From contig NZ_FRAC01000009.1 of assembly GCF_900142215.1 (NCBI RefSeq), positions 186,001 through 250,000 of the forward strand: a DNA stretch of 64,000 nt, given 5' to 3'. The stretch is from Anaerocolumna jejuensis DSM 15929. Lineage in GTDB: Bacteria > Bacillota > Clostridia > Lachnospirales > Lachnospiraceae. Positions 53,758-62,004 of the stretch are shown here, in pieces. The notes beneath the pieces were generated by a model, which was not told where the DNA came from, searched no databases, and saw only the letters and a list, made by a program, of their open reading frames with translations. The stretch's first letter is position 1, and the number at the start of each line of letters is the position of its first letter. The position numbers and the translations under genes were made by a program.

Positions 53758-55632
53758 CTATTCCATTTCCTTTAGGATTGCCGCCAGTTCTTCCTCCGAT
53801 AAGCCTTCAAGCTCTGACAGAAGTTGTTCCAGCTCCTCCGGCTCGTATTGTTCCAGCTGATACCTTTCGATTGCAGCGGCTGTCTGTTCCACCGTAGACG
53901 CTGCTTCAAAGAGTACATGAAGGGGGATTTCCATTCCCAGGGTTGAGCGTATTCGGGATACAATTTGAGTAGCCATCAGGGACTGCCCTCCCAAATCAAA
54001 GAAATTATCGTAAATACCCACTCTGTCTATTTTTAATATCTCACACCATATTTGTGCAATGGCCGCCTCCATCTGGTTTCTAGGCTCAGCATAAGCAGCA
54101 TCAATATCCGGCCTGACATCCTCCATAGAAGGAAGGCTGTTTTTATCCAGTTTACCGCTTTCAAGAACTGGAATTTCACTGATGAACATAAATCTGGAAG
54201 GAACCATATAAGCCGGCAGCTTGGCTCTTACATAAGCTTTTATCTCCTTAATGCTCAGCTTTTGGGAAGAATCTGTAATTATGTAGGCGTAGACCTGTTT
54301 GTTTTTAAAGCTGTCATCAACAATTGTTATAACGGCATCCAGAATTCCGGGGTATTCTCTTAAGACCTGGATGAGCTCATCCAAATCAATTCTAAGTCCT
54401 GCTATCTTAACCTGGTTGTCTTCTCTTCCTACCCACTCAAAAGAATCCTTTGAAACCCTGCGGCAAATGTCACCGGTTTTGTATAGCCGCTCACTGATAC
54501 CATCCATAAAAGGATTCCTGCAAAAACTTTCCTCCGTTAAAGAGGTCAGGTTCAGATAACCCCGTGCAAGACCAACGCCTGCAATGCAGAGTTCACCGGT
54601 TTCACCAGCAGGCACCGGACAAAGCTGTTTATCCAAAAGATAAAAGGCCGTATTGGCTATCGGCTTCCCCAAAGAAACCCCCTCATCAGCCGAACTGCAA
54701 ATATTCATGGATGCACATACGGTACATTCCGTTGGTCCATATGCATTTATGAAATTCAACTTAGATGACCAATAATCAATCAGCTTTTTCGTACATGCTT
54801 CTCCGGCAGAAACCAGCGTTTTCAGGGCAGGTAATTCCTTTGGCGGTAAGGTGTTCAGAACCGATGGAGTAAGTGTGACCACCGTTATTTTCTTTTTCCG
54901 TAAAACCTGGTAAAGGTCTTCGCCAAGGTAAAGCCCCTTATTGGGCAGGAGCACCAGGGCCGCACCCGCAAGCAATGCTGTGAATATTTCCGAAACCGAA
55001 GCATCAAAGGCAATGGATGCATACTGCAAAACCCTGTCATTTTTATTTATGTTAAAAGCATTTATCTGCTCAAGCACCATATTGGGAATTCCCCGGTGTT
55101 CAATCATGACACCTTTAGGCCGTCCGGTTGACCCGGATGTAAATATGACATAGGCCAGGTTATTTCTTTCATTCAGACAGGGAACCTCCTCCTCCGATTC
55201 CCTGTCAATATCTTCTTTTTCCTTATCCAGATATACAAAGGTTACCGGTGCTTTGGTATTTAGCTTCGACAAACCGCGTTCCAGATTAGATGACGTAAGT
55301 ATAACCTCCAGTCCGGCATCATTGATGAGATATTCCAGCCTGTCTTTCGGATATGCAGTAGAAATCGGGGCATAGGCAGCCCCTGCTTTAAATATTGCCA
55401 GAATTGAAATAATCATTTCCGGGGTTCGTTCCAGATAAAGGCCAATTATCTGTTCCGGGCCGGCTCCGATGTTTTTGATATATCTGGCAAGCTTGTTGGC
55501 CCTCCTGTTTATTTCCTCATAGGTAAAAATTCTGTCCTCATATTCAATACAGTGCAGATGCGGATTATCCTTCGCAACCTCCGCAAAATACTCATGAATA
55601 AACTTAAAGCTATCTTCTAATGCGTCCTTCAT
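53758..55632 (-). CDS. Stand-alone NRPS loading module (A-T)
   Basis: Protein of 624 residues: adenylation domain (core FTSGSTG 164-170, FDASVSEIF, NAYGPTE near 297, ESGKLDK with the catalytic Lys near 496) and carrier protein with LGGQSL, Ser 551. The tail LEGLSEEELAAIL is typical of synthetase C-termini. Binding-pocket positions aligned to GrsA read D-A-S-T-V-A-A-V-C-K, a code I recall for tyrosine, so an aromatic amino acid is likely (inference). With no condensation domain it would load the first residue and pass it to the C domain of the 1820-residue protein. ATG at 55632 follows GGAGGAG; it is first in the operon. Confidence 0.9.
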   Translation of the reverse strand: MKDALEDSFKFIHEYFAEVAKDNPHLHCIEYEDRIFTYEEINRRANKLARYIKNIGAGPEQIIGLYLERTPEMIISILAIFKAGAAYAPISTAYPKDRLEYLINDAGLEVILTSSNLERGLSKLNTKAPVTFVYLDKEKEDIDRESEEEVPCLNERNNLAYVIFTSGSTGRPKGVMIEHRGIPNMVLEQINAFNINKNDRVLQYASIAFDASVSEIFTALLAGAALVLLPNKGLYLGEDLYQVLRKKKITVVTLTPSVLNTLPPKELPALKTLVSAGEACTKKLIDYWSSKLNFINAYGPTECTVCASMNICSSADEGVSLGKPIANTAFYLLDKQLCPVPAGETGELCIAGVGLARGYLNLTSLTEESFCRNPFMDGISERLYKTGDICRRVSKDSFEWVGREDNQVKIAGLRIDLDELIQVLREYPGILDAVITIVDDSFKNKQVYAYIITDSSQKLSIKEIKAYVRAKLPAYMVPSRFMFISEIPVLESGKLDKNSLPSMEDVRPDIDAAYAEPRNQMEAAIAQIWCEILKIDRVGIYDNFFDLGGQSLMATQIVSRIRSTLGMEIPLHVLFEAASTVEQTAAAIERYQLEQYEPEELEQLLSELEGLSEEELAAILKEME

Positions 55633-55737
55633 AAAGCTCCTCCATTCCGGCCGTAAAATTATGCGGCACTGTTTTTAATATGATATTTTTTTACACCACA
55701 TGAATTTTATTTACTTCTTTTTCCATGTTGTGGCATA

Positions 55738-55767
55738 ATTATACTTCCGCAGATTACACTCAGTCAA
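55738..55767 (-). promoter_or_regulatory. Promoter of the NRPS operon
   Basis: On the minus strand TTGACT (55762-55767), an 18-base spacer and TATAAT (55738-55743) lie about 105 bp before the A-T gene. An inverted repeat CCACAACATGG/TTCATGTGGTG follows in the leader and may be regulatory. The flanking region 55768-55870 is AT-rich without a gene. Confidence 0.65.
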
Positions 55768-55875
55768 TGGAATGTGTTAATGTTTTACATTTTATTTTCG
55801 ATAATTTTCGAAAGCGTTATATTTAGTCCTATTTTTATAAAAATAACCTCTAAAACTGAATTCCCGACCCGGTAA

Positions 55876-55910
55876 AAAAACAACCCCACCATATCGACGG
55901 GGCTGTTTTT
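55876..55910. terminator. Bidirectional hairpin at the edge of the NRPS region
   Basis: AAAAACAACCCC and GGGGCTGTTTTT pair with one mismatch and carry T-runs on both strands. It lies upstream of both the NRPS operon and the DUF2935 gene, so it may insulate them. Confidence 0.6.
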
Positions 55911-56010
55911 GGTAAAATCCTTCTCTGACAGGTCGGCTCAAAGTCAACAATATAGTAGCAAAATCTTCCCTTTCGTCATATCATAATAGAAAACTGCCAG
56001 GTAGCTCAAT

Positions 56011-56916
56011 ATGCTCACTCAACAACAATATGTCATTTTGTCGCTGGAATTACATATGTTTTTCGGCCGCATTATGAAAGAACATTCGATTTTCCTGGAA
56101 GCCGGCTTCACTCCGGCAAATCCCGATTATTCAAAAGCTGCGGACCAATACAAAGAACAATTTGAGATTGTTTTGCTTAATGCCGTAAACTTAGGGAATG
56201 GAATTATAACTCCTACTGTTGCATCCTCCGGCGAAATTGTTACTAATTACACTCTGGGAAGCGAACAAAAAACACAAAACTTTACTGGTATTGCAATCAA
56301 TCAGAATATAACCAAATTGGAAGCAGACCTCTATGGCTCTCCCAACCCCCGTATCACACCGGAGCTGATACAGCAGGTAAAACAGCTGAACACCCTGACG
56401 ATACCATTACTGGACGGCCTTATCGATTTTAAATCAAACATACTGAATAACGTCCTGTCCTGTTATATGTTCACTGTAAATTATCCGCTGCTCATCGAGC
56501 ACATACTGCGGGAAGCTAAAATGTATAGAAGTCATCTTGCAGCATTGGAGAGTGGACAGAATCCTGATAGCAGCATAAAAGAAACCGAGCTTTTCTGGGA
56601 TCAAATTATGATGGAACATGCTCTGTTCATCAGAGGCCTGCTGGACCCAAGTGAAAATCAACTCATCAGCACCTCAAATAATTTTGCCCAGGAATATGCC
56701 GCCCTATTGCAGGAAGCAAAATCGGCCACTGACAGGACAATTGAAGGCATTACAGGTGCTACCTTACAGGAGACTCTTAAGTATCGCGACTTCAAAGAAG
56801 CTGGCACAAAAGGAATTTCAGAATGTAAAATACGCAGTATTATTTTGCCCTTGCTGGGAGACCATGTTCTGAGGGAATCCAATCATTTTATCCGCTTGCT
56901 GAAGCAATTTACTTGA
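56011..56916 (+). CDS. DUF2935 family protein (hemerythrin-like helical)
   Basis: Cytoplasmic all-helical protein of 301 residues made of two similar halves: FFGRIMKEHSIFLEAGF with later EHILREAKMYRSHL in the first, and FWDQIMMEHALFIRGLLDP with HVLRESNHFIRLL in the second. The conserved Glu-His pairs suggest metal binding, as in hemerythrin-like folds. The family (DUF2935) is common in Firmicutes and has no firmly established role. ATG at 56011 puts the first conserved segment close to the N-terminus; its ribosome binding site is weak. Confidence 0.85.
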   Translation: MLTQQQYVILSLELHMFFGRIMKEHSIFLEAGFTPANPDYSKAADQYKEQFEIVLLNAVNLGNGIITPTVASSGEIVTNYTLGSEQKTQNFTGIAINQNITKLEADLYGSPNPRITPELIQQVKQLNTLTIPLLDGLIDFKSNILNNVLSCYMFTVNYPLLIEHILREAKMYRSHLAALESGQNPDSSIKETELFWDQIMMEHALFIRGLLDPSENQLISTSNNFAQEYAALLQEAKSATDRTIEGITGATLQETLKYRDFKEAGTKGISECKIRSIILPLLGDHVLRESNHFIRLLKQFT

Positions 56917-56940
56917 AATACTGATATGATGGATATACAA

Positions 56941-56990
56941 ACAACCGGAAACCGCTGCCATTAAGTGAAAGGACAGCGGTTTCCGGTTGT
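56941..56990. terminator. Bidirectional terminator between converging genes
   Basis: Perfect 17 bp arms ACAACCGGAAACCGCTG and CAGCGGTTTCCGGTTGT with a 16-base loop lie between the DUF2935 gene and the converging SDR gene. Confidence 0.85.
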
Positions 56991-57039
56991 TCCATTTATC
57001 TGCTTTTGAATATCTTATTTTGTAAGAAAGATGTACGCT

Positions 57040-57915
57040 TTACTGAAGGTAACCTCTTTCTGTCAATATATTTTTTGTATCTGCCCACAACTGCTGCTGC
57101 ATCCTGATGTCCCCGCCGGGGTATACCGGCACAATGGACTTACCGGTACCAACGTTAAAATATCCACCGGTCACCCCCTCATACTGAGCGTCTGCCGCTA
57201 AACGAATAATAATATCAGCACCTTTACGTGGATTTCCTATATGCAGGACTTTCAATATCCTGGCAAGTACAGAAGAAAACCCTAATTCACGTCCTAGTCC
57301 TGTAACATTAAACCCAGGGTTAAGAGCATTTACAGTAACTCCTGTACCAGTCAGCCGGCGTCCCATTTCCGCCGTATACATAATATCAAGAAGCTTCGTC
57401 TTTCCGTAAAGCTCAGAGGAACCTCTGGTAGTAAATTCAGAAGTATCCGTTAAATCCTCCGGCAATTTAAGTTCGCCATGGTTGCGTGATGCTTCAGAAG
57501 CAACATTAACTATTCTTGCATTTCGGGAAGCCGTTAATGAATCTAACAGCGAATGTGTCAATAACCATGGTGCAAGATAATTTACTGCTATCATTTCAGG
57601 AAATCCCTCTTTGGTTATTCGCTGTTCAAATCCATGCAGTCCTGCATTGTTCACTAATATATCAATTTGGGGATATGCAGCCTTTATTTCATTGCCGATT
57701 CTTTTTACATCCTCCATAAGTGACAGGTCTCCATAAAAAAAGTCTGCTTTTGCATTTGGTACAAGCTTCTTTATCATATTTCCTGTTGACTCTGCACGGC
57801 TCTTATTTCTGGCCGTTAATACCAGCTGTGCCCCGCCCTTGGCTAATTCAATTGCTGTCAGCTGGCCTAGGCCGCTGGTAGCACCGGTTATTACTGCAAT
57901 TGATTGTGCTTTCAT
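57040..57915 (-). CDS. Short-chain dehydrogenase/reductase (retinol-dehydrogenase-like)
   Basis: NAD(P)-dependent oxidoreductase of 291 residues: cofactor loop ITGATSGLGQLTA at residues 9-21, NNAGLHG near residue 88, and the catalytic pair in YGKTK near residue 168 with the Ser in NVASEAS. The long form and LNPGFNVTGLGRELG segment resemble the retinol-dehydrogenase-like branch. ATG at 57915 follows AAAGGAGG. Upstream, beyond an operator-like repeat, lies an 11-codon stub that may be the remains of its regulator. Confidence 0.92.
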   Translation of the reverse strand: MKAQSIAVITGATSGLGQLTAIELAKGGAQLVLTARNKSRAESTGNMIKKLVPNAKADFFYGDLSLMEDVKRIGNEIKAAYPQIDILVNNAGLHGFEQRITKEGFPEMIAVNYLAPWLLTHSLLDSLTASRNARIVNVASEASRNHGELKLPEDLTDTSEFTTRGSSELYGKTKLLDIMYTAEMGRRLTGTGVTVNALNPGFNVTGLGRELGFSSVLARILKVLHIGNPRKGADIIIRLAADAQYEGVTGGYFNVGTGKSIVPVYPGGDIRMQQQLWADTKNILTERGYLQ

Positions 57916-58009
57916 ATAAAACCTCCTTTGAATATAGAAATAAAAACATAAGTTCTATTTCTGGATTTTATACCTAATCCTTCACTTGACGCTTGTTAAT
58001 GCCTGAATA

Positions 58010-58057
58010 TACTTGACATATATCAAGTATATAGTTTTATTTGATATATGTCAAGTA
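58010..58057. promoter_or_regulatory. Large operator-like inverted repeat before the SDR gene
   Basis: Perfect 17 bp arms TACTTGACATATATCAA and TTGATATATGTCAAGTA are separated by 14 bases. The left arm with its next bases, and the right arm, each contain the dyad CTTGA/TCAAG, so two dimer sites are likely. It lies 95 bp upstream of the SDR gene. Confidence 0.75.
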
Positions 58058-58075
58058 ATTAGAAAAGGTAAAAAT

Positions 58076-58111
58076 ATGAAAGACAATATTCCAATAGATT
58101 TTTTTATTTAG
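58076..58111 (+). pseudogene. Eleven-codon stub of a lost regulator gene
   Basis: AAAAGG precedes ATG at 58076, followed by MKDNIPIDFFI and a TAG stop. The position, divergent from the SDR gene across a dimeric operator, is where a MarR-type regulator would normally lie, and the peptide resembles such an N-terminus. No continuation is found in other frames as far as 58182. Confidence 0.35.
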
Positions 58112-58182
58112 GTACACTCATCGTTTCCTTTTATTAAAATACTATCGCAGTTTGCCGCCTTTAAACGGTACTTGTAAAACTG

Positions 58183-58659
58183 TTACAGCTGAAATAAGTT
58201 ATCCTGATAATCCTGCACATAATATCTGATGTTGCTTCTTCCGCGCCGGACAATTATGTGGCCTTCTGCCTCCAATTTTTCTTTCTGCACCTCAATACCA
58301 CCCGGATATTTTGGATTCAACTCTCCCTCTGCTTTAAGCGTTCTCCAATACGGCGTTTTATCACTGTCCCTTTGCTCACTTGCCCATGCAGCAATAGAAA
58401 CAAAAATTCCGGCGGTAATAGGGTCTGTAAAATCCGCGTTATTTTTCTTAGCAAAGTTATCCCTGATTTGCCCTACTGTGATAACCTTGCCCAATGGTAC
58501 TGCCTTCATCACCCTGTCATATTCAATAGGGGGAGCAAAAAACATGCGCTCTCCGCCATACTTTTCAGTACTTTTTTCATCATCAAGCATTTGTACTTTG
58601 GGCATATCCTTATTATTATGCAGCATTGCATTGAAGTCTTTTTCCTGTTCATTTGCCAT
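58183..58659 (-). CDS. Alkyltransferase-like (MGMT family) protein
   Basis: Protein of 158 residues. The MGMT-family DNA-binding region is present (GKVITVGQIRDNFAKKN and SIAAWASEQRD), but the methyl-acceptor motif PCHR is replaced by PYWR (in TPYWRTLKAEGELN). It therefore cannot accept alkyl groups and should behave like ATL proteins, which bind O6-alkylguanine and hand it to excision repair. The N-terminal 40 residues are an unusual charged extension. ATG at 58659 follows AAAGGAGG. Confidence 0.85.
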   Translation of the reverse strand: MANEQEKDFNAMLHNNKDMPKVQMLDDEKSTEKYGGERMFFAPPIEYDRVMKAVPLGKVITVGQIRDNFAKKNNADFTDPITAGIFVSIAAWASEQRDSDKTPYWRTLKAEGELNPKYPGGIEVQKEKLEAEGHIIVRRGRSNIRYYVQDYQDNLFQL

Positions 58660-58749
58660 AGCAATACACCTCCTTTGTGTAAAGAATAAATCAACTATCT
58701 TTATTATGCAATGAGACAGTTTGTGATTATTTCAAAAATTTCTTTTCAC

Positions 58750-59304
58750 TTAAGCTTTATCGTTCAACAGAACCATATGGATATGGTCTTCCCATATCCC
58801 ATTGATCTTTAAGTACTCCTGTGCAATACCCTCATGATAAAACCCCAGTTTTTCGGATACTCTCAAAGATTGTTTATTTCGAGGCATTATATTGGCTTCA
58901 ATCCTATGTAATCCGTATTCATTGAATACAATATCAATTCCCTTTTTAATTGCCTCCGTCATATAGCCTTGATTGATTTCGTCTTTATCCAGTTTGTAAC
59001 CCAGGAAGCATGATAGAAATATCCCCCTCACAATGTTGCTGAAACCAATAGAGCCAATAATTCGATTTTCTTCACTCTTCTTAAAAATCCACAGTCTTAA
59101 TAACTTCTTATTTTCTATCTGGGACAGGTCATTTTCAAGCAACTCTTCCTGATACGCCTTTGTATAAAATTCTTCACTCCTTAAAGGTTCCCATTCACCT
59201 AAAAATTCTCTGTTCCTTAAATAATAATCTAAAACTATTTCCGCGGAAGATTTGTCCAGTACCTTTAAAGTTAGTCTTTCCGTATTATAATTCTTATTTT
59301 TCAT
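58750..59304 (-). CDS. GNAT acetyltransferase (RimJ/RimL-like)
   Basis: Cytoplasmic N-acetyltransferase of 184 residues. It starts NTERLTLKVLD, contains IGSIGFSNIVRG in the acceptor strand, the acetyl-CoA segment GYMTEAIKKGIDIVFNEYGL, and RIEANIMPRNKQSLRVSEKLGF near the C-terminus, all typical of the RimJ/RimL group. ATG at 59304 follows AAAGGAG. The acceptor (protein N-terminus or small molecule) cannot be told. It stands alone between an ATL gene and the Opp-type operon. Confidence 0.9.
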   Translation of the reverse strand: MKNKNYNTERLTLKVLDKSSAEIVLDYYLRNREFLGEWEPLRSEEFYTKAYQEELLENDLSQIENKKLLRLWIFKKSEENRIIGSIGFSNIVRGIFLSCFLGYKLDKDEINQGYMTEAIKKGIDIVFNEYGLHRIEANIMPRNKQSLRVSEKLGFYHEGIAQEYLKINGIWEDHIHMVLLNDKA

Positions 59305-59413
59305 AATAGTCTCCTTTAATTGTTTTATCTGCTAAGTAGTATGCTGCCTTCTATATTATCCTTCCAATTCTCCTTAATATAATTATAGCCAACTATGCCA
59401 AGCCCGGAATATT

Positions 59414-60847
59414 TTATTTACTAATCACATTATCTTCCCCAACGGTTCGTGCTACGTCCACACCGTAAGTTGCCATGGCATCCGCCGGACTTGTTCCGGA
59501 TACAACGGATTCCACCATGGTCTGGATATGGGCTGAGACTGCCGCATATTTGCTGTCCTTGGGCCTGAAGGATGCAACCTTTAAATATTGGGTCGCTGTC
59601 TGGATGAAGGGCAGGGCAGAATATTTCTCATTATCGGCGATATCTGCCCTGGTACCAATGCTGCCCATAGCAACAATGGCATCCACGTAAAGGGAAGGCT
59701 CCATCAGGTGCTTGATAAATTCCATCGTAATGTCCTTATTATCAGATTTTGATGGAATCGACCACGCCCAGCCGCCGGACATGGTTATGATTCCGGTGCC
59801 GTCACCCTTCCGGGTCGGCATAGGGGCAAAGCCTAGAACATTTTCGTATTCCGGCCAGGGAGATGCACCTGTATCCAGATAATTGCCGGTAATCCAGCTG
59901 CCGTCAAGGGATATGACAAGCTTGCCCTGGGGTAAATATTCTCTGGCTGAAATATTGCTTGCCTGGCCGTTCAAGACTTTTGACAGGGGCGGCCCCAAAT
60001 CATTCTTATATAACTCTTCCAGAAAGGTTAAAGAATCTAAAATTCCCTGGCTGGATATAATCCATTTGCCGGTAGCTTCATCCTGCAGGCCTTCACCGGT
60101 TCCGTAAAGAAGCATTTCATAAGTCTGCATGGAGGTTGCCTCTCCGGTTGCAACTCCGGAATTACACCAGAATGGTATCACATCCGGAGCTTCCTCCTTA
60201 ATGGTCCTGCAGGCTAAAAAGATGTCGTCCCAGGTCTTTGGCTCCCAAACCTCCGGCAAGCCTGCCTTTTGAAAGATTTTCTTGTTATACCATAAGCCCC
60301 GGATGTCCGTATTGTATGGCACGCCATATACCTTATTGTCTGCTCCGGCAACACCTTTCTTTAAGGAATCATAATAGGAACCGTTCGTCCAGTCGGCGTA
60401 GCCTGCCAGGTAATCATCCAGGGCAGTAAGATACCCGGCCTCCACATCCGCCGTAAGCTGGAAGGTATCCTCCGCCACTAAATCAGGTGCTGTTTTTTCG
60501 GACTGCAGCATAAGGGCAATTTTCGCAAAGTAATCGCCTTCGCAGGCAGTAATCGGTGAAATATTCAGCTCACAGCTGTCCTTTTTATCAAAGCTGTCAT
60601 AAGCTGTCTGCAGCCATTTCCACAATGTACTGTTTTCCCCCTGTCCGTCATCCCGGAAGGTGACGGTTATAACGCTTTTTTCAGAAGAGGCTGCTTCACC
60701 GGCAGCGGTCATTTTTTGTGTCTTGGTTTCTTTTCTTATTAAGCCATTCGTTTCTGTATCTATGCCAGCCGCATTTTTTGATTCCATGCATGCGGTCAGT
60801 GATAAAATTATTACAGCTGCCATCAGTATACCCAATGACTTTTTCAT
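59414..60847 (-). CDS. Sugar-binding lipoprotein of an Opp-type importer
   Basis: Secreted lipoprotein of 477 residues: MKKSLGILMAAVIILSLTAC is the signal with lipobox LTAC. The mature part is a family 1 (CUT1, maltose-type) binding protein (TFRDDGQGE, GVPYNTDIRGLWYNKKIFQKAG, ISLDGSWITGNY, SGGWAWSIPSKS). ATG at 60847 follows GAGGAGAGG and lies 24 bp after the OppF-like ATPase gene ends. A family 1 binding protein is unusual beside Opp-type permeases, which normally use family 5. It suggests a sugar or oligosaccharide substrate. Confidence 0.9.
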   Translation of the reverse strand: MKKSLGILMAAVIILSLTACMESKNAAGIDTETNGLIRKETKTQKMTAAGEAASSEKSVITVTFRDDGQGENSTLWKWLQTAYDSFDKKDSCELNISPITACEGDYFAKIALMLQSEKTAPDLVAEDTFQLTADVEAGYLTALDDYLAGYADWTNGSYYDSLKKGVAGADNKVYGVPYNTDIRGLWYNKKIFQKAGLPEVWEPKTWDDIFLACRTIKEEAPDVIPFWCNSGVATGEATSMQTYEMLLYGTGEGLQDEATGKWIISSQGILDSLTFLEELYKNDLGPPLSKVLNGQASNISAREYLPQGKLVISLDGSWITGNYLDTGASPWPEYENVLGFAPMPTRKGDGTGIITMSGGWAWSIPSKSDNKDITMEFIKHLMEPSLYVDAIVAMGSIGTRADIADNEKYSALPFIQTATQYLKVASFRPKDSKYAAVSAHIQTMVESVVSGTSPADAMATYGVDVARTVGEDNVISK

Positions 60848-60870
60848 TGTAAACCTCTCCTCTTTTCCGC

Positions 60871-61848
60871 CTAAGCTTTGGAGTTTAACGGATAGAAGCA
60901 CAGTACCTTCCGCCCGTCGTCAAAGGTTTTCATATCCGGCTTTGATTTCCTGCATTCCTCTGTAGCATAGGGACAACGGGGAGCAAATTTGCAATAGGTA
61001 ATGGCATACTCTTTATCCTCCGTGTCCGGCATAACCAGTTCCTGATCCCACTTTTCCCCCACCCTTGGGATGGCATTCATCAAGAGCTCCGTATAGGGAT
61101 GTGCCGGATTATCCATGATTTCCTTTGCCGGCCCATATTCTATCAGGCAGCCCCGGTATAAGGTTGCAATATAATCCGATACGTAATAAGCCGTGGAAAG
61201 ATCATGTGTAACATAGATAAAGGATACCTTATACTTATCCTTTAACTCTTTAAACAAATTTACAATATTCATTTTCATTGAGGCATCAATAGCTGCGACC
61301 GGCTCATCCGCTATGATCAGCTTCGGCCTGGTAATCAGCGCTCTGGCTATGGATACTCTTTGCAGCTCACCGCCTGAAAACTGGGTAGGGTATTTGCCCT
61401 TCACCACCTCCAGTGACAAGCCCACACTTTTTAGGGTATCGTCTATCAGCTCCCCGGCTTCTTTATAGTTTTTAGCTATTTTTAACCGGAGAGCAGTATT
61501 AAACAAGTAGGTATCCACCGTTTTGCGCATCGAAAAGGATTCATAAGGATTCTGAAATATGGGCTGCACATCCAGCCTGAATTGAAAAGCATCGTAGCCT
61601 TTACGGTCTTTATAAGACCTGCCGGAAAGAAGGATATCCCCCTGATCCAGGTCATGCAGGCGCAGTATCATCTTGCACAGGGTAGACTTGCCGCAGCCGG
61701 ACTCGCCTACAATGGAAAGAATAACCGGCCTGACATCATCGATATCAATATTGACATCATCCACAGCCACAAGCTTCTTTTTGCTGAGCATTCCACCAAT
61801 ATGGAAGGATTTGCTGACATTTTTAATTTCCAGTAATTTTTCGGACAT
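60871..61848 (-). CDS. Opp/Dpp-type ABC transporter ATPase (OppF-like)
   Basis: Cytoplasmic ATPase of 325 residues: Walker A VGESGCGKST, signature FSGGELQRVSIARAL, Walker B LIIADEPVAAID, H-loop YVTHD. The C-terminal RCPYATEECRKSKPDM with its Cys residues is the Opp/Dpp signature that carries an iron-sulfur cluster in some members. It forms the second ATPase of the pair with the gene at 61999. ATG at 61848 follows GGAGG, downstream of a junction repeat. Confidence 0.93.
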   Translation of the reverse strand: MSEKLLEIKNVSKSFHIGGMLSKKKLVAVDDVNIDIDDVRPVILSIVGESGCGKSTLCKMILRLHDLDQGDILLSGRSYKDRKGYDAFQFRLDVQPIFQNPYESFSMRKTVDTYLFNTALRLKIAKNYKEAGELIDDTLKSVGLSLEVVKGKYPTQFSGGELQRVSIARALITRPKLIIADEPVAAIDASMKMNIVNLFKELKDKYKVSFIYVTHDLSTAYYVSDYIATLYRGCLIEYGPAKEIMDNPAHPYTELLMNAIPRVGEKWDQELVMPDTEDKEYAITYCKFAPRCPYATEECRKSKPDMKTFDDGRKVLCFYPLNSKA

Positions 61849-61862
61849 CTTATTCCTCCATT

Positions 61863-62004
61863 CATTTCACAAGCCAACTTTCGAAACTGCCTCTCAATTT
61901 TCACACGAACAATCATGCTTTCCCTGCATGCCGCAAGTTTGGACCGAGGATTTCCCAGGCACAAACTTGTTGTGAATTATGCTTTTCAATAATTCACACT
62001 AACA
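61863..62004 (-). repeat. Type 1 junction repeat between the two Opp-type ATPase genes
   Basis: On the minus strand it begins in GGCTGTTAGTGTGAATT, where TAG is the stop of the OppD-like gene, forms a GTGTGAATTAT/ATAATTCAC hairpin, carries GGAAATCCTCGGTCCAAACT, and then starts a second, degenerate unit (GTGTGAAAATTGAGAGG) that leads to the OppF-like start. It is the most diverged copy. Confidence 0.75.
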
